In this document: positions 23,239 through 31,309 of the stretch, one piece after another | How the letters are laid out: the number at the start of each line of letters is the position of its first letter | Position numbering within the stretch: position 1 is the stretch's first letter | Assembly: GCF_937872355.1 (NCBI RefSeq) | Contig: NZ_CALMSV010000149.1 | Location: forward strand, 1 to 32,054 | DNA length: 32,054 nt | Direction: 5' to 3' | Source: an uncultured Sphingorhabdus sp. | Lineage (GTDB): Bacteria > Pseudomonadota > Alphaproteobacteria > Sphingomonadales > Sphingomonadaceae | Program-made: the position numbers and the translations under genes | Notes under the pieces: generated by a model | Databases searched by the model: none | The model's input: the letters and a program-made list of their open reading frames with translations, nothing else | Told to the model about the DNA's origin: nothing

Positions 23239-24770
23239 AGCACTTTCCACAGAGTTCGGCTGGGGTGGATATTGCCGGGATTATCCTGCCAACCGCGGAC
23301 TTTCGGGCTTACCAGCGAACGTGATGCGTAGAAGTATAGTGGCAGGATTGGCATATCGGCTATCAATATCCTTTCCGCCTCGCGCATCAACCCTGCACGG
23401 CGCTTTGGATCAGGTTCGGCCATGGCCAGATCGACGGCGCGATCATAGTCTGGATTGGCATAGCCCGAATAATTTTGCGGGCCGCTATCGCTCAAATGGA
23501 CCGCGAGGAAGTTTTCGGGTGCAGGCAAGTCGGCAATCCAGCCTGAACGCGCCAATTCGAAATCGGCGCGCTTCAGGCTGTCGAAATGCAGGCTCGCTTC
23601 GCTGTTGAGCAACTTGGCCTCTACCCCAAGTTCGCGCCACATCGTTGCCATCGCTACGGCCGCGCGCCGATGCTCGGTCGAGCTGTTGAAGCGGATTTCA
23701 AACCGAAGCGGATGACCACGGCCATAACCAGCCTGTCCCAACAATTTCCGAGCGCGCTCGATGCGAGCTTTTTGCGATAGTGTTGCCCATTCCGGTTTGA
23801 AGCTTTGTCCCCCGTCAAGCCCCGGCGGCAGCAGGCCCCAGGCGGGCAGGTTGCCGGCGTCGACCATCTTCGAGGCGATCCATTCGCGGTCAATCGCCAT
23901 CGAAAGCGCCCGTCGCACCCTGACATCATCGAATGGCGGCTTTCTCGTGTTGAAGGCGAAATAATAGGTGCCAAGGAAAGGCGCATTTCTGGCGATATCC
24001 CGATGATGCTCGCGTAACCAGTGATGTCTGCCCGGGGTATATTCGCTGCCGATATCTGCACCACCGGCAAGCACCAATCGCATGGCGGAGTTCAGATTTT
24101 CCATCGGTTTCCAGATTACGCGCTGCGTCCTGGGCGTTCCGCCGTGCCATTCAGGATTGGCTTCAATGGTCAGCTGCTGGCTCAAGCGCCATTCGGTCAA
24201 GCGATACGCCCCGCTCGTTACCAGAGGTCGTTCGGCCGCCCATTTCTCTCCCGCCGCCTCTATCCGGTGAAAGGGTAGTGCCGCCATCGCTGGATGGGCC
24301 AGTAGTGCGGGCAGTTGCGGGAATGGGGTGTGGAGTCGAACGACGACCGTTCGCGCATCAGAGGTATTGATTGTTTCGATCACGCCGAACAGGGGCCCAT
24401 GGGGCGATCCGCTGCGTTTGTCCTGAATACGGCGGAATGCCTGCTCGAACACTTTTGCCGTTAGCGGTTGGCCGTCGGAAAAACGAAGGCCGGGATGCAG
24501 GCGAAACGTCCAGAGGCGGCCATCTATGCTGGTTTGCCAACTTTGCGCTAAACCGGCTTCGGCCTGTCCCTTTGCGTCGAAGCGCGTAAGCCCCTCGAAC
24601 AGGTCGGCAGCGATGCGGGTAGAGGCCAGATCGGAAACCAATTGCGGATCAAGTCCACGGGAATCAGCCTCCATCAGCCGGACAATGGCATCTCCTTCGC
24701 CGCCTTTCCCTGTATTTTCACCGCCACAGGAGAGAAGCCAAAAGACAAGGAACGGGGCAAGCCAACGCAT
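23235..24770 (-). CDS. Peptide ABC transporter substrate-binding lipoprotein, family 5
   Basis: The 511-residue protein starts with a lipoprotein signal, MRWLAPFLVFWLLSC (Cys15). It shows the family 5 signature more clearly than the next gene: ADLFEGLTRFDAKGQAEAGLAQSW, then WTFRLHPGLRFSDGQPLTA, YYFAFNTRKPPFDDVRVRRALSMAID and the C-terminal NYSGYANPDYDRAV. This resembles OppA/DppA-type periplasmic peptide receptors. It probably delivers peptides, possibly cell-wall peptides, to an inner-membrane transporter. A promoter lies directly before the ATG and no Shine-Dalgarno sequence is visible, so the mRNA looks leaderless. It overlaps the second receptor gene by four bases. Confidence 0.92.
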   Translation of the reverse strand: MRWLAPFLVFWLLSCGGENTGKGGEGDAIVRLMEADSRGLDPQLVSDLASTRIAADLFEGLTRFDAKGQAEAGLAQSWQTSIDGRLWTFRLHPGLRFSDGQPLTAKVFEQAFRRIQDKRSGSPHGPLFGVIETINTSDARTVVVRLHTPFPQLPALLAHPAMAALPFHRIEAAGEKWAAERPLVTSGAYRLTEWRLSQQLTIEANPEWHGGTPRTQRVIWKPMENLNSAMRLVLAGGADIGSEYTPGRHHWLREHHRDIARNAPFLGTYYFAFNTRKPPFDDVRVRRALSMAIDREWIASKMVDAGNLPAWGLLPPGLDGGQSFKPEWATLSQKARIERARKLLGQAGYGRGHPLRFEIRFNSSTEHRRAAVAMATMWRELGVEAKLLNSEASLHFDSLKRADFELARSGWIADLPAPENFLAVHLSDSGPQNYSGYANPDYDRAVDLAMAEPDPKRRAGLMREAERILIADMPILPLYFYASRSLVSPKVRGWQDNPGNIHPSRTLWKVL

Positions 24771-24776
24771 TTTGCA

Positions 24777-24805
24777 AGACTAGGCGGTGGCCCGCTTCAG
24801 GGCAA
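24777..24805 (-). promoter_or_regulatory. Promoter of the solute-binding protein operon
   Basis: On the minus strand TTGCCC (24805-24800) and TAGTCT (24782-24777) are separated by 17 bases. Six bases then lead straight to the ATG at 24770. No ribosome-binding site can fit, so a leaderless transcript is expected. The layout is almost the same as that before tetR. Confidence 0.5.
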
Positions 24806-24827
24806 CTCTGCATTCGCAGGGAAGGGT

Positions 24828-24913
24828 TGGTGCGGACGGCGGGACTTGAACCCGCACGCCCAAAGGGCGACAGATTTTAAGTCTGTTGCGTCTACCGGTT
24901 TCGCCACGTCCGC
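24828..24913 (-). tRNA. tRNA-Leu (anticodon TAA)
   Basis: On the minus strand the gene starts GCGGACG and ends CGTCCGC-A-CCA, giving a 7-bp acceptor stem and an encoded CCA. The anticodon loop is CTTAAAA between ACAGA and TCTGT, giving anticodon TAA. A long variable arm (CGCC..GGGCG) precedes the T arm, as expected for a leucine tRNA. Length is 86 bases. Confidence 0.96.
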
Positions 24914-24978
24914 ACAGAAAGGCGCATGGCACAGCGAAGGCCGCGATGCCAGACATCTATTGTCAAAAACTGCGATTG

Positions 24979-25257
24979 TTATTTGTTAAGGCGCTCGCGG
25001 ATTTCTTTGCCCGGCTTGAAATAGGGCACGCGCTTCGCCGGAACATCGACAGCATCGCCGGTGCGCGGGTTGCGACCCTTGCGCGGGTTGCGCGATCGGG
25101 TTGAAAAGGCGCCAAAGCCGCGAATTTCGACGCGTCCACCTTCGGCGAGGCGCTGGATAATCTGGTTGAAGAACAGGTCGACGATGCGCTCAACCTCTTC
25201 GCCGGTTAGGCCCGGGTTTTCAGCTTCGAGTTTTTTGACCAGTTCAGATCGGATCAT
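24979..25257 (-). CDS. ihfB: Integration host factor subunit beta
   Basis: This is a 92-residue HU/IHF-family DNA-bending protein: [30 protein letters not shown]. The DNA-inserting beta-arm region [21 protein letters not shown] (residues 46-66) has the conserved NP. The C-terminal [12 protein letters not shown] is typical. The N-terminus and the position next to rpsA mark it as IHF beta rather than alpha or HU. ATG 25257 is preceded by GGAGG at 8 bases; an earlier in-frame ATG at 25272 lies in that site. IHF shapes promoters and recombination sites. It lies downstream of the rpsA terminator, so it probably has its own promoter. Confidence 0.95.
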   Translation of the reverse strand: MIRSELVKKLEAENPGLTGEEVERIVDLFFNQIIQRLAEGGRVEIRGFGAFSTRSRNPRKGRNPRTGDAVDVPAKRVPYFKPGKEIRERLNK

Positions 25258-25380
25258 GGCATATGCCTCCAAAACAAACCGGCCCTAAGACTCGGTTTTG
25301 CCCCTCAACATGTCTGATGGTGACAGAAAAGTGGCGCGCTTACAATGGCCTTATCTCAATATGTAAAATCGCATAGGCAA

Positions 25381-25414
25381 TAAAAAAGGGGCCGTTCCAT
25401 AACGGAACAGCCCC
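25381..25414 (-). terminator. Rho-independent terminator of rpsA
   Basis: On the minus strand GGGGC-T-GTTCC-GTTAT-GGAAC-G-GCCCC forms a 10-pair stem with one mismatch. Six T residues follow. It lies 23 bases after the rpsA stop codon. Confidence 0.93.
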
Positions 25415-25436
25415 TGATTAGAACCTTGGATAGGTC

Positions 25437-27143
25437 TTACTTCTTGGCGCTCTTCAGAGCTTCGCCCAGAATGTCGCCGAGCGAAGCGCCCGAATCCGAC
25501 GAACCATATTGCTCGACAGCCTGCTTTTCTTCGGCCAGCTGAAGCGCCTTGATCGAGAAGTTCGGCTTTTTCGAGCGATCGAAACCAGTGATCATCGCAT
25601 CGAACTTCTGGCCAACCTGGAAGCGGTCAGGGCGCTGTTCGTCGCGGTCACGGCCAAGATCGGCACGCTTGATGAAGCCGGTCGCACCGTCTTCGCCAGC
25701 CTGCACTTCGAGCCCACCATCGCGGACTTCGAGAACGGTAACGGTAACGGTCGCACCCTTCTTCAGGCCGCTCGACGAAACGGCACCACCGGCGGTCGGT
25801 GCACCCTTTTCAAGCTGCTTGATGCCAAGGCTGATGCGTTCTTTTTCGGCATCGATGTCGAGAACGACTGCCTTGACCATTTCACCCTTGCGGTGAAGGT
25901 GCAGCGCGTCTTCGCCCGAAATGCCCCATGCGATATCCGACATGTGGACCATGCCGTCGACATCGCCATCGAGGCCGATGAACAGGCCGAATTCGGTCGC
26001 GTTCTTGACTTCGCCTTCGACGGTCGAACCAACCGGGTGCTTCTCAGCAAAGGCTTCCCAAGGATTGGCTTGGGCTTGCTTAAGGCCAAGGCTGATGCGA
26101 CGCTTTTCCAGATCAACGTCGAGAACGACAACGTCGACTTCCTGGCTGGTCGAAACGATCTTGCCGGGATGCACGTTCTTCTTGGTCCAGGACATTTCCG
26201 AAACGTGGACCAGACCTTCGATGCCGGCTTCGAGTTCGATAAAGGCACCATATTCGGTGATGTTGGTGACGGCGCCATGCAAACGTGCGCCGACCGGATA
26301 TTTCGCAACGGCACCTTCCCACGGATCCGATTCCAGCTGCTTCATGCCGAGGCTGATGCGCTGTGTATCGCGGTTGATGCGGACGATCTGCACCTTCACC
26401 GTGTCGCCAATGTTGATCATTTCCGACGGGTGGTTGATGCGCTTGTAGCTGATGTCGGTGACGTGCAGCAGGCCATCGATGCCGCCCAGATCAACGAACG
26501 CACCATAATCGGTGATGTTCTTGACAACGCCTTCGATGATCTGGCCTTCGGTCAGGTTCTGGATCAGGCCCGAACGCTGTTCAGCACGGGTTTCTTCGAG
26601 GATGGCGCGACGCGAAACGACGATATTGCCACGGCGACGGTCCATCTTCAGGATCTGGAAGGGCTGTGCAATGTCCATCAGGGGGCCAACGTCGCGCACG
26701 GGGCGAACATCAACCTGCGAGCCAGGAAGGAACGCAACGGCGCCGCCGAGGTCGACAGTGAAGCCGCCCTTCACGCGGCCAAAGATAACGCCATCGACGC
26801 GGTTGCCAGCGGCGAACTCGCCTTCCAGCTTGTCCCAAGCGGCTTCACGGCGTGCGCGATCGCGCGACAGCACGGCTTCACCGTTCATGTTTTCGACGCG
26901 ATCGACATAGACTTCGACTTCGTCACCGACGTTGAGGTCAGCTTTCTGGCCGGGCATCGAGAATTCGCGCAGGGCTACGCGGCCTTCGCTCTTGAGGCCG
27001 ACGTCGATCATCGCGAAGTCGTTTTCGATTGCGGTTACGGTGCCTTTGACGACGCGGCCTTCAAAGCCGCCTTCTGCACCACCGAGTGATTCGTTGAGCA
27101 ACGCTTCAAAATCGTTGCGGGTAGGGTTAGGCGAAGTTGCCAT
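25437..27143 (-). CDS. rpsA: 30S ribosomal protein S1
   Basis: This 568-residue protein has six S1 RNA-binding repeats. The clearest are GTVTAIENDFAMIDVGLKSEGRV (near 32), GVIFGRVKGGFTVDLGGAVAFLPGSQ (near 117), GVVKNITDYGAFVDLGGIDGLLHVTDIS (near 203), GAVTNITEYGAFIELEAGIEGLVHVSEMS (near 290) and GEVKNATEFGLFIGLDGDVDGMVHMSDIA (near 377), with a diverged last repeat (near 465). S1 brings structured mRNAs to the 30S subunit. ATG 27143 (MATSPNPTRNDFEALL) has an AAGGAA site nine bases upstream; the longer frame from 27245 has no support. The 221-base leader before it may hold the promoter and an autoregulatory site, but I could not define them. Confidence 0.97.
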   Translation of the reverse strand: MATSPNPTRNDFEALLNESLGGAEGGFEGRVVKGTVTAIENDFAMIDVGLKSEGRVALREFSMPGQKADLNVGDEVEVYVDRVENMNGEAVLSRDRARREAAWDKLEGEFAAGNRVDGVIFGRVKGGFTVDLGGAVAFLPGSQVDVRPVRDVGPLMDIAQPFQILKMDRRRGNIVVSRRAILEETRAEQRSGLIQNLTEGQIIEGVVKNITDYGAFVDLGGIDGLLHVTDISYKRINHPSEMINIGDTVKVQIVRINRDTQRISLGMKQLESDPWEGAVAKYPVGARLHGAVTNITEYGAFIELEAGIEGLVHVSEMSWTKKNVHPGKIVSTSQEVDVVVLDVDLEKRRISLGLKQAQANPWEAFAEKHPVGSTVEGEVKNATEFGLFIGLDGDVDGMVHMSDIAWGISGEDALHLHRKGEMVKAVVLDIDAEKERISLGIKQLEKGAPTAGGAVSSSGLKKGATVTVTVLEVRDGGLEVQAGEDGATGFIKRADLGRDRDEQRPDRFQVGQKFDAMITGFDRSKKPNFSIKALQLAEEKQAVEQYGSSDSGASLGDILGEALKSAKK

Positions 27144-27364
27144 GGTTAGAGTTCCTTGTTTACGCTTTATCCGGCCAATCGGTTGGTTCCGATGGTCTTT
27201 GACCAGACTGCCCCGGCAGCCCCATGCTGCAAAGGCATTCTCCAAACTTTTGCTTTGATTTCAGCGATTTGATAGATACCAACACAAACAGGACAATGCG
27301 GTGCAAGTTACGCCCAGTGGCGTCTTGCCGCATACCCGAAAAATAATGCTAGCTTGGTCGGCCT

Positions 27365-27997
27365 CTATACGGGCCGATTCTCTATCTTCGCGTCCACCAG
27401 CGCAATCGCCCTTTGAACGGCCGCGCCTATAGTCAAATTGCCGGTATCAAGCAAGTGCGCGTCTTCTGCAGCTTTCAGCGGGGCATCGGCGCGTTCGCTG
27501 TCGCGTTTGTCGCGGGCGCGGATATCTGCGAGGATAGTTTCATAATCGACAACCTGTCCACGCCTCTGCATTTCCTTGAAGCGGCGCTCGGCCCGGATTT
27601 CGGCAGAGGCAGTGACGAAGAGTTTCACATCGGCATGCGGCGCGATCACCGTTCCGATGTCGCGTCCATCGAGCACCGCGCCGCCGGTCTGGTTGGCAAA
27701 ATCGACCTGGCGTTTGTTAAGCGCTGCGCGCACCTCCGGATGGACCGATACGCGGCTGGCCAGCCCGCCGGTCGCCTCGTCGCGCAGCACAGGGTCATCA
27801 AGCAATTCGTCGGGGAAGTCGCATGCAGCAAATGCGTCTGCTGAATTGTCGGCATTGCCACCATTCAACGCTACTTGCCGGCCTACTGCGCGATAGAGCA
27901 GTCCGGTGTCGAGCCAGGGCAGACCATAATGCGCAGCAAGAGCCTTCGATATTGTTCCTTTGCCCGACGCGGTAGGTCCGTCGACTGCGATAATCAT
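27365..27997 (-). CDS. cmk: (d)CMP kinase
   Basis: This 210-residue kinase starts MIIAVDGPTASGKGTISKALAAHYGLPWLDTGLLYRAV. It contains the P-loop GPTASGKG (residues 7-14) and the CMP-binding TG-x-LYR region. Downstream are LDGRDIGTVIAPHADVKLFVTAS and the lid-like RAERRFKEMQ. It phosphorylates CMP and dCMP. Its ATG overlaps the aroA stop by four bases. The order aroA-cmk-rpsA is conserved widely in proteobacteria and confirms the assignment. Confidence 0.97.
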   Translation of the reverse strand: MIIAVDGPTASGKGTISKALAAHYGLPWLDTGLLYRAVGRQVALNGGNADNSADAFAACDFPDELLDDPVLRDEATGGLASRVSVHPEVRAALNKRQVDFANQTGGAVLDGRDIGTVIAPHADVKLFVTASAEIRAERRFKEMQRRGQVVDYETILADIRARDKRDSERADAPLKAAEDAHLLDTGNLTIGAAVQRAIALVDAKIENRPV

Positions 27998-29325
27998 GCG
28001 CCAGCAAGCCCGGTCAGCATTGCCTCAAAAGTCGGAAAGCTGGTCGCGATCGGTGAAACATCGTCAACGGTCACTGCCGCGCGTACATTCTGTCCGGCGA
28101 CCGCAAAGCTCATGGCAATCCGATGATCCAGCGCGCTGGCGACAGTCGCGCCGCCTGCGAGCGGATCGCCGCCGTTGCCATCAATCACAAGGCCGTCTTC
28201 GCGTTCCTCAACGCGCGCTCCTCCGGCGACCACACCTGCCGCCATCAGTGCCAACCGGTCGCTTTCCTTGACGCGCAGTTCGTCGAGGCCGCTCGTTGTC
28301 GTGCGTCCCTCAGCCATGCTGGCCGCGACGAAAAACACCGGAAACTCATCGATCATGCTTGGTGCGACGTCGGGGGGGGCTTCGATGCCCTTCAATGCCG
28401 AATGGCGCGCTGTGATATCTGCAACCGGTTCGCCACCAACAACGCGCTCGTTAGAATATGTGAGATCCGCGCCCATCGCCTCCAGCATTTTGTATATGCC
28501 GGTGCGGGTCGGGTTCATGCCGACATGGGTTACGGTGACTTCGCTGCCCGGGGTAACGAGTGCGGCGACGATTGGAAATGCCGCAGAAGATGGGTCACCC
28601 GGAACTTCGATGGTCTGCGGTTTCAATTCAGCCTCGCCGATGAGGCGGATGTGGCGAGTGCCTTGCCCATCGGCTTCAACTGTCAAGCCGGCGCCAAAGC
28701 CTGCCAGCATCCGTTCGCTATGGTCGCGTGTTGGCACTGGTTCGATCACTTCAGTAATACCCGGCGTATTGAGTCCCGCAAGGAGCACGGCCGATTTCAC
28801 TTGGGCCGAAGCGACGGGCAGGCGATAGCTGATTGGTACGGCAGGACACATCCCCCGCACCATCAATGGCAAGCGACCGCCCGGGCTGGCGTTGAACTCT
28901 GCACCTGTCAGAGACAGTGGATCAATCACCCGGCCCATCGGGCGTTTCGACAAGCTGGCGTCGCCGATGAAGGTTGCGCTAATCTCGTGGCTCGCCACCA
29001 AGCCCATCAGTAATCGCGTCGAAGTGCCGCTATTGCCCATGTCCAGTGCGTTCTGCGGTTGTAGCAATCCGCCAACACCGACACCGTTGATACGCCATTC
29101 GCCATCGTCGGTGCGTTCGATGGTCGCGCCCATGGCGCGCATTGCGGCGGCAGTCGCCAGTACATCCTCACCCTCCAGCAAGCCGGATACGCGGCTCTCG
29201 CCTATGGCAAGTGCGGACAGCATCAACGAACGGTGGCTAATCGACTTGTCGCCGGGCACCTTCACCGTGCCGCGAAGCGGACCGCGAGCGGCGAAAGAGA
29301 CGGGGCGTGGCTGGGCGCTGTGCAT
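27994..29325 (-). CDS. aroA: 3-phosphoshikimate 1-carboxyvinyltransferase (EPSP synthase)
   Basis: The 443-residue protein has the PEP/shikimate-phosphate sites PGDKSISHRSLML (residues 24-36), GNSGTSTRLLMG (97-108) and RVKESDRLALMAAG. Its overall pattern (LLEGEDV, FIGDASLSKRPMGRV, STPGITEVIEP-like, DHRIAMSFAV) is that of the class II enzymes known from Agrobacterium and other alphaproteobacteria. It makes EPSP from shikimate-3-phosphate and PEP, step six of aromatic amino acid synthesis. At residue 100 it has Gly, the ancestral residue, rather than the Ala seen in the glyphosate-tolerant Agrobacterium CP4 form. It is the first gene of the leftward aroA-cmk unit. Confidence 0.97.
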   Translation of the reverse strand: MHSAQPRPVSFAARGPLRGTVKVPGDKSISHRSLMLSALAIGESRVSGLLEGEDVLATAAAMRAMGATIERTDDGEWRINGVGVGGLLQPQNALDMGNSGTSTRLLMGLVASHEISATFIGDASLSKRPMGRVIDPLSLTGAEFNASPGGRLPLMVRGMCPAVPISYRLPVASAQVKSAVLLAGLNTPGITEVIEPVPTRDHSERMLAGFGAGLTVEADGQGTRHIRLIGEAELKPQTIEVPGDPSSAAFPIVAALVTPGSEVTVTHVGMNPTRTGIYKMLEAMGADLTYSNERVVGGEPVADITARHSALKGIEAPPDVAPSMIDEFPVFFVAASMAEGRTTTSGLDELRVKESDRLALMAAGVVAGGARVEEREDGLVIDGNGGDPLAGGATVASALDHRIAMSFAVAGQNVRAAVTVDDVSPIATSFPTFEAMLTGLAGA

Positions 29326-29480
29326 AGGTGAGGTGCTTTGCTTTCACACTGCCCGCAAGTCAACGCTTACACTAATTTTTGACAGGGGCGTTCCGCTGTG
29401 GCAAGGGCGGCGCCTGTTTGCAGCGAGTCTCTTCCGCGAGCCCGCATTTCACGCAATTTTGAAAGGATTACAGGCCCACC

Positions 29481-29798
29481 ATGGTGAAGGCTGAATGGGG
29501 AACCAAGCGCACTTGCCCGAAATGCGGCACGCGATTCTACGATCTGACCAAGGACGAGCCGGTTGAATGCATTGAATGCGGCAACCAGTGGACGCCTGAA
29601 CCGGTGCTGAAATCAAAGCAACCGCTGCCCTTCGAAGAAGTAGAGAAGAAGCAGGATGATGCCGATCTTGGCGACGATGATCTCGACATCGATGTCGATG
29701 CGGTCGACGGCGATGTCTCGCCTGACAATGATGTCGATCTGGGCGGCGATGATGACCTTGGCGTTGCCGGCACAGACGGCGACGGCGACGAGCAATAA
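29481..29798 (+). CDS. TIGR02300 family zinc-ribbon protein
   Basis: This is a 105-residue protein. A zinc-ribbon-like N-terminus has two CxxC pairs (Cys12/Cys15 in CPKCGTRFYDL, Cys30/Cys33 in CIECGNQW). The C-terminal half is highly acidic with repeated Asp-Asp/Asp-Val units (residues 52-105). The pattern WGTKRTCPKCGTRFYDLTKDEP marks the TIGR02300 family, found in alphaproteobacteria with no known function. The acidic tail could mimic nucleic acid or hold metal ions; both are guesses. It is divergent from aroA, with 155 bases between their starts. Confidence 0.92.
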   Translation: MVKAEWGTKRTCPKCGTRFYDLTKDEPVECIECGNQWTPEPVLKSKQPLPFEEVEKKQDDADLGDDDLDIDVDAVDGDVSPDNDVDLGGDDDLGVAGTDGDGDEQ

Positions 29799-29806
29799 GG
29801 ATTGAA

Positions 29807-29841
29807 CAAGCGGGAAGGTGGCTCTGCTATTTTCCCGCTTG
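29807..29841. terminator. Inverted repeat after the TIGR02300 gene
   Basis: CAAGCGGGAA (29807-29816) and TTCCCGCTTG (29832-29841) form a perfect 10-bp stem with a 15-base loop, 9 bases after the stop. There is no T tract after it, so it is a weak terminator or an mRNA-stabilising hairpin. It shares CAAGCGGGA with the repeat at 7715-7738. Confidence 0.55.
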
Positions 29842-29909
29842 CAATGGCAGGGGCAGTGCGGCTAAAGGCGCGCCTCTGAATTACATAGCCGCCCTAAATC
29901 GCGGCGTTC

Positions 29910-29985
29910 GGGGCCTTAGCTCAGCTGGTAGAGCGCTACACTGGCAGTGTAGAGGTCAGGGGTTCGACTCCCCTAGGCTCCACCA
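29910..29985 (+). tRNA. tRNA-Ala (anticodon GGC)
   Basis: The gene starts GGGGCCT and ends AGGCTCC-A-CCA with an encoded CCA. The D arm is GCTCAGCTGGTAGAGC and the anticodon loop CTGGCAG gives GGC between stem halves CTACA and TGTAG. The T loop is GGGGTTCGACTCCCC. Length is 76 bases. It is followed directly by a remnant integrase, so it has served as an integration site. Confidence 0.97.
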
Positions 29986-30003
29986 ACGCTTTGTTAAAGC
30001 GTT
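29985..30003 (+). terminator. Hairpin directly after tRNA-Ala
   Basis: AACGCTTT-GTT-AAAGCGTT is a perfect 8-bp stem with a 3-base loop starting at the last base of the tRNA gene. It is followed by GTTCC rather than a T run. It may end tRNA transcription or be part of the attachment site. Confidence 0.5.
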
Positions 30004-30048
30004 GTTCCTAAAAAACATTATTTCTACCAGATAGTTAGCTTTTGGCGA

Positions 30049-30070
30049 TGGTATACATTAGTGGTATACA
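30049..30070 (+). repeat. Direct repeat before the integrase remnant
   Basis: TGGTATACA occurs twice (30049-30057 and 30062-30070), with a period of 13 bases. Each copy contains the palindrome GTATAC. Its position between the tRNA attachment site and the integrase suggests integrase arm-type sites or an operator. This is inference. Confidence 0.5.
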
Positions 30071-30075
30071 AAGGC

Positions 30076-31107
30076 ATGGCGGCTATGGCGCAGACCCACC
30101 GATTAATTCTTCGCGGAAAGACCTAGTACTATTTCCGTCGGGTGCCCAATAATGCGGTAGCTGCATACGGTCGCAAACTGATAAAAGTTTCGCTTAAAAC
30201 TTCCAGTCTCTCGAAAGCTAAGCAACTTCGATCAATCAAAGACGTCGAGTACGACGCGTTGTTCGAAAGCCTCCTTAAAGCTGGAATTTCTAAGTCTGAG
30301 GGTTTGCCGGGTTCAACTGCCACGGTGTCGTGGGATAACACGCTCGAGCACATTCGAAATCTGGTGGCTGAGCTAGACAGCGATGCGATCAAAAGATTGC
30401 AGAATGATCCTCCGTTGAACGAAATGGAGCGTAGGGAGCTGATCAGGGAAGTCGAGGAAGAGCTGCAGATTCTGCTAAACCTAAACGATCCACGCCGCGC
30501 CCAGCTTGAACAATGGTTGAAGAATAGGCTTGGTGATAAAGCTCCGGGGGCATTCGCAGACGAAAGCACACCAAAACTTTCTGGGTATCTACAACGAGCG
30601 TTGGTCGAACTGAATAAGCGTAAGCTTTTCAGGTTGCAGGATCAGTATGACCGTAAGTTCATAGATGCTCTGTTTGGCCCACAGGCAAAGGTTATTACAT
30701 TTGGATCGCTATGCGCAGATTTTTTGGCCGAGACACAGGACCGGAACACGATAAATTCGGTAGGCCTGAAGCGGCTCGATAAAGTCAAATCCGCCGTGGA
30801 AACTATAATTGAAATTGTAGGCCCTGAGTACGCGGTCGCAGAAATCGACGATTACCCCGATGACCACGATGAGCGCCAAGTTTCTGCTTCATTTAGTCAG
30901 ATAACCACTATTAACGACCCGTGCGGTCTTGCCAAGTTGATTTGGCGTCTCTCGGAAAGAACTGAAACACGCTCTGCGCCTTCTTGCGCGTGGCAGTCCA
31001 CTTTGCGCACGAAAAGCATTGGACTCGGCGCTGACGAATCCAGTCGAAACGAATGTCGCGATTGGAGCAACTGCTCACCAGTCTGCAATGTTGCGAATGT
31101 CTCCTAA
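30076..31107 (+). pseudogene. Decayed tyrosine-recombinase (integrase) with DUF6538-like N-terminus
   Basis: From ATG 30076 the frame encodes THRLILRGKT, then a TAG (30124-30126), then YYFRRVPNNAVAAYGRKLIKVSLKT. This is the DUF6538-type N-terminus of tRNA-targeting integrases, cut by a nonsense codon where Trp or Tyr would be expected. The frame then stays open to 31107. A core-binding-like part (FGSLCADFLAETQDRNTINSVGLKRLDKVKSAVETII) is visible up to about 30840. After that the translation no longer resembles an integrase, and no catalytic Arg...His-x-x-Arg...Tyr region is found. Base composition is more A+T-rich than in the housekeeping genes. A GTG at 30142 could start a protein, but without the catalytic domain it would not recombine DNA. 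Confidence 0.75.
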
Positions 31108-31194
31108 TGCCATTTTCACTTGTACATCGACAGCGCTTCATTTGTGTCCATTGGATTGAACACTCTGTTCGACCAACAGATTTACGAGACCAAT

Positions 31195-31217
31195 CGCTCT
31201 ACCGCTCCGGTAGAGCG
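31195..31217. repeat. Perfect 10-bp hairpin in the integration remnant
   Basis: CGCTCTACCG-CTC-CGGTAGAGCG is a perfect inverted repeat with a 3-base loop. The right arm resembles part of a tRNA D arm (GGTAGAGCG), but no complete tRNA can be folded here. A second inverted repeat, ATCGGACC (31267-31274) and GGTCCGAT (31287-31294), lies just before the hydrolase stop. Confidence 0.6.
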
Positions 31218-31309
31218 GCAGAGCTTAATGGCCCGAACCCAACACAATCGCTGGAAAGCTCCTTCAATCGGACCCCAGATGCATTTGGTCCGATGGCACC
31301 GTTCACGTC

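Noticed and set aside
25509-27089. Open frame of 526 codons on the plus strand opposite rpsA
   Set aside because: It is an antisense shadow of a highly G+C-biased gene; the minus strand encodes a clear S1 protein with repeated domains, and the plus translation has no recognisable motif.
16018-30126. General reassignment of UAG to an amino acid, suggested by in-frame TAG in the MBL gene and the integrase
   Set aside because: TAG is a normal terminator elsewhere here (tetR, nadC, the DUF3592-like gene and the small membrane protein before ribD), and an RF1 with the PVT motif is present. Two separate nonsense changes are simpler.
30900-31141. A possible continuation of the integrase or a small new gene in a shifted frame after 30940
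   Set aside because: One frame gives a readable stretch (KELKHALRLLARGSPL), but it begins after a stop, has no start codon context, and matches no integrase motif I know.
31190-31260. A tRNA-like sequence around GGTAGAGCGGCAGAGC
   Set aside because: Only a D-arm-like piece is present; no acceptor stem, anticodon arm or T arm can be folded around it, and the 10-bp hairpin explains the match.
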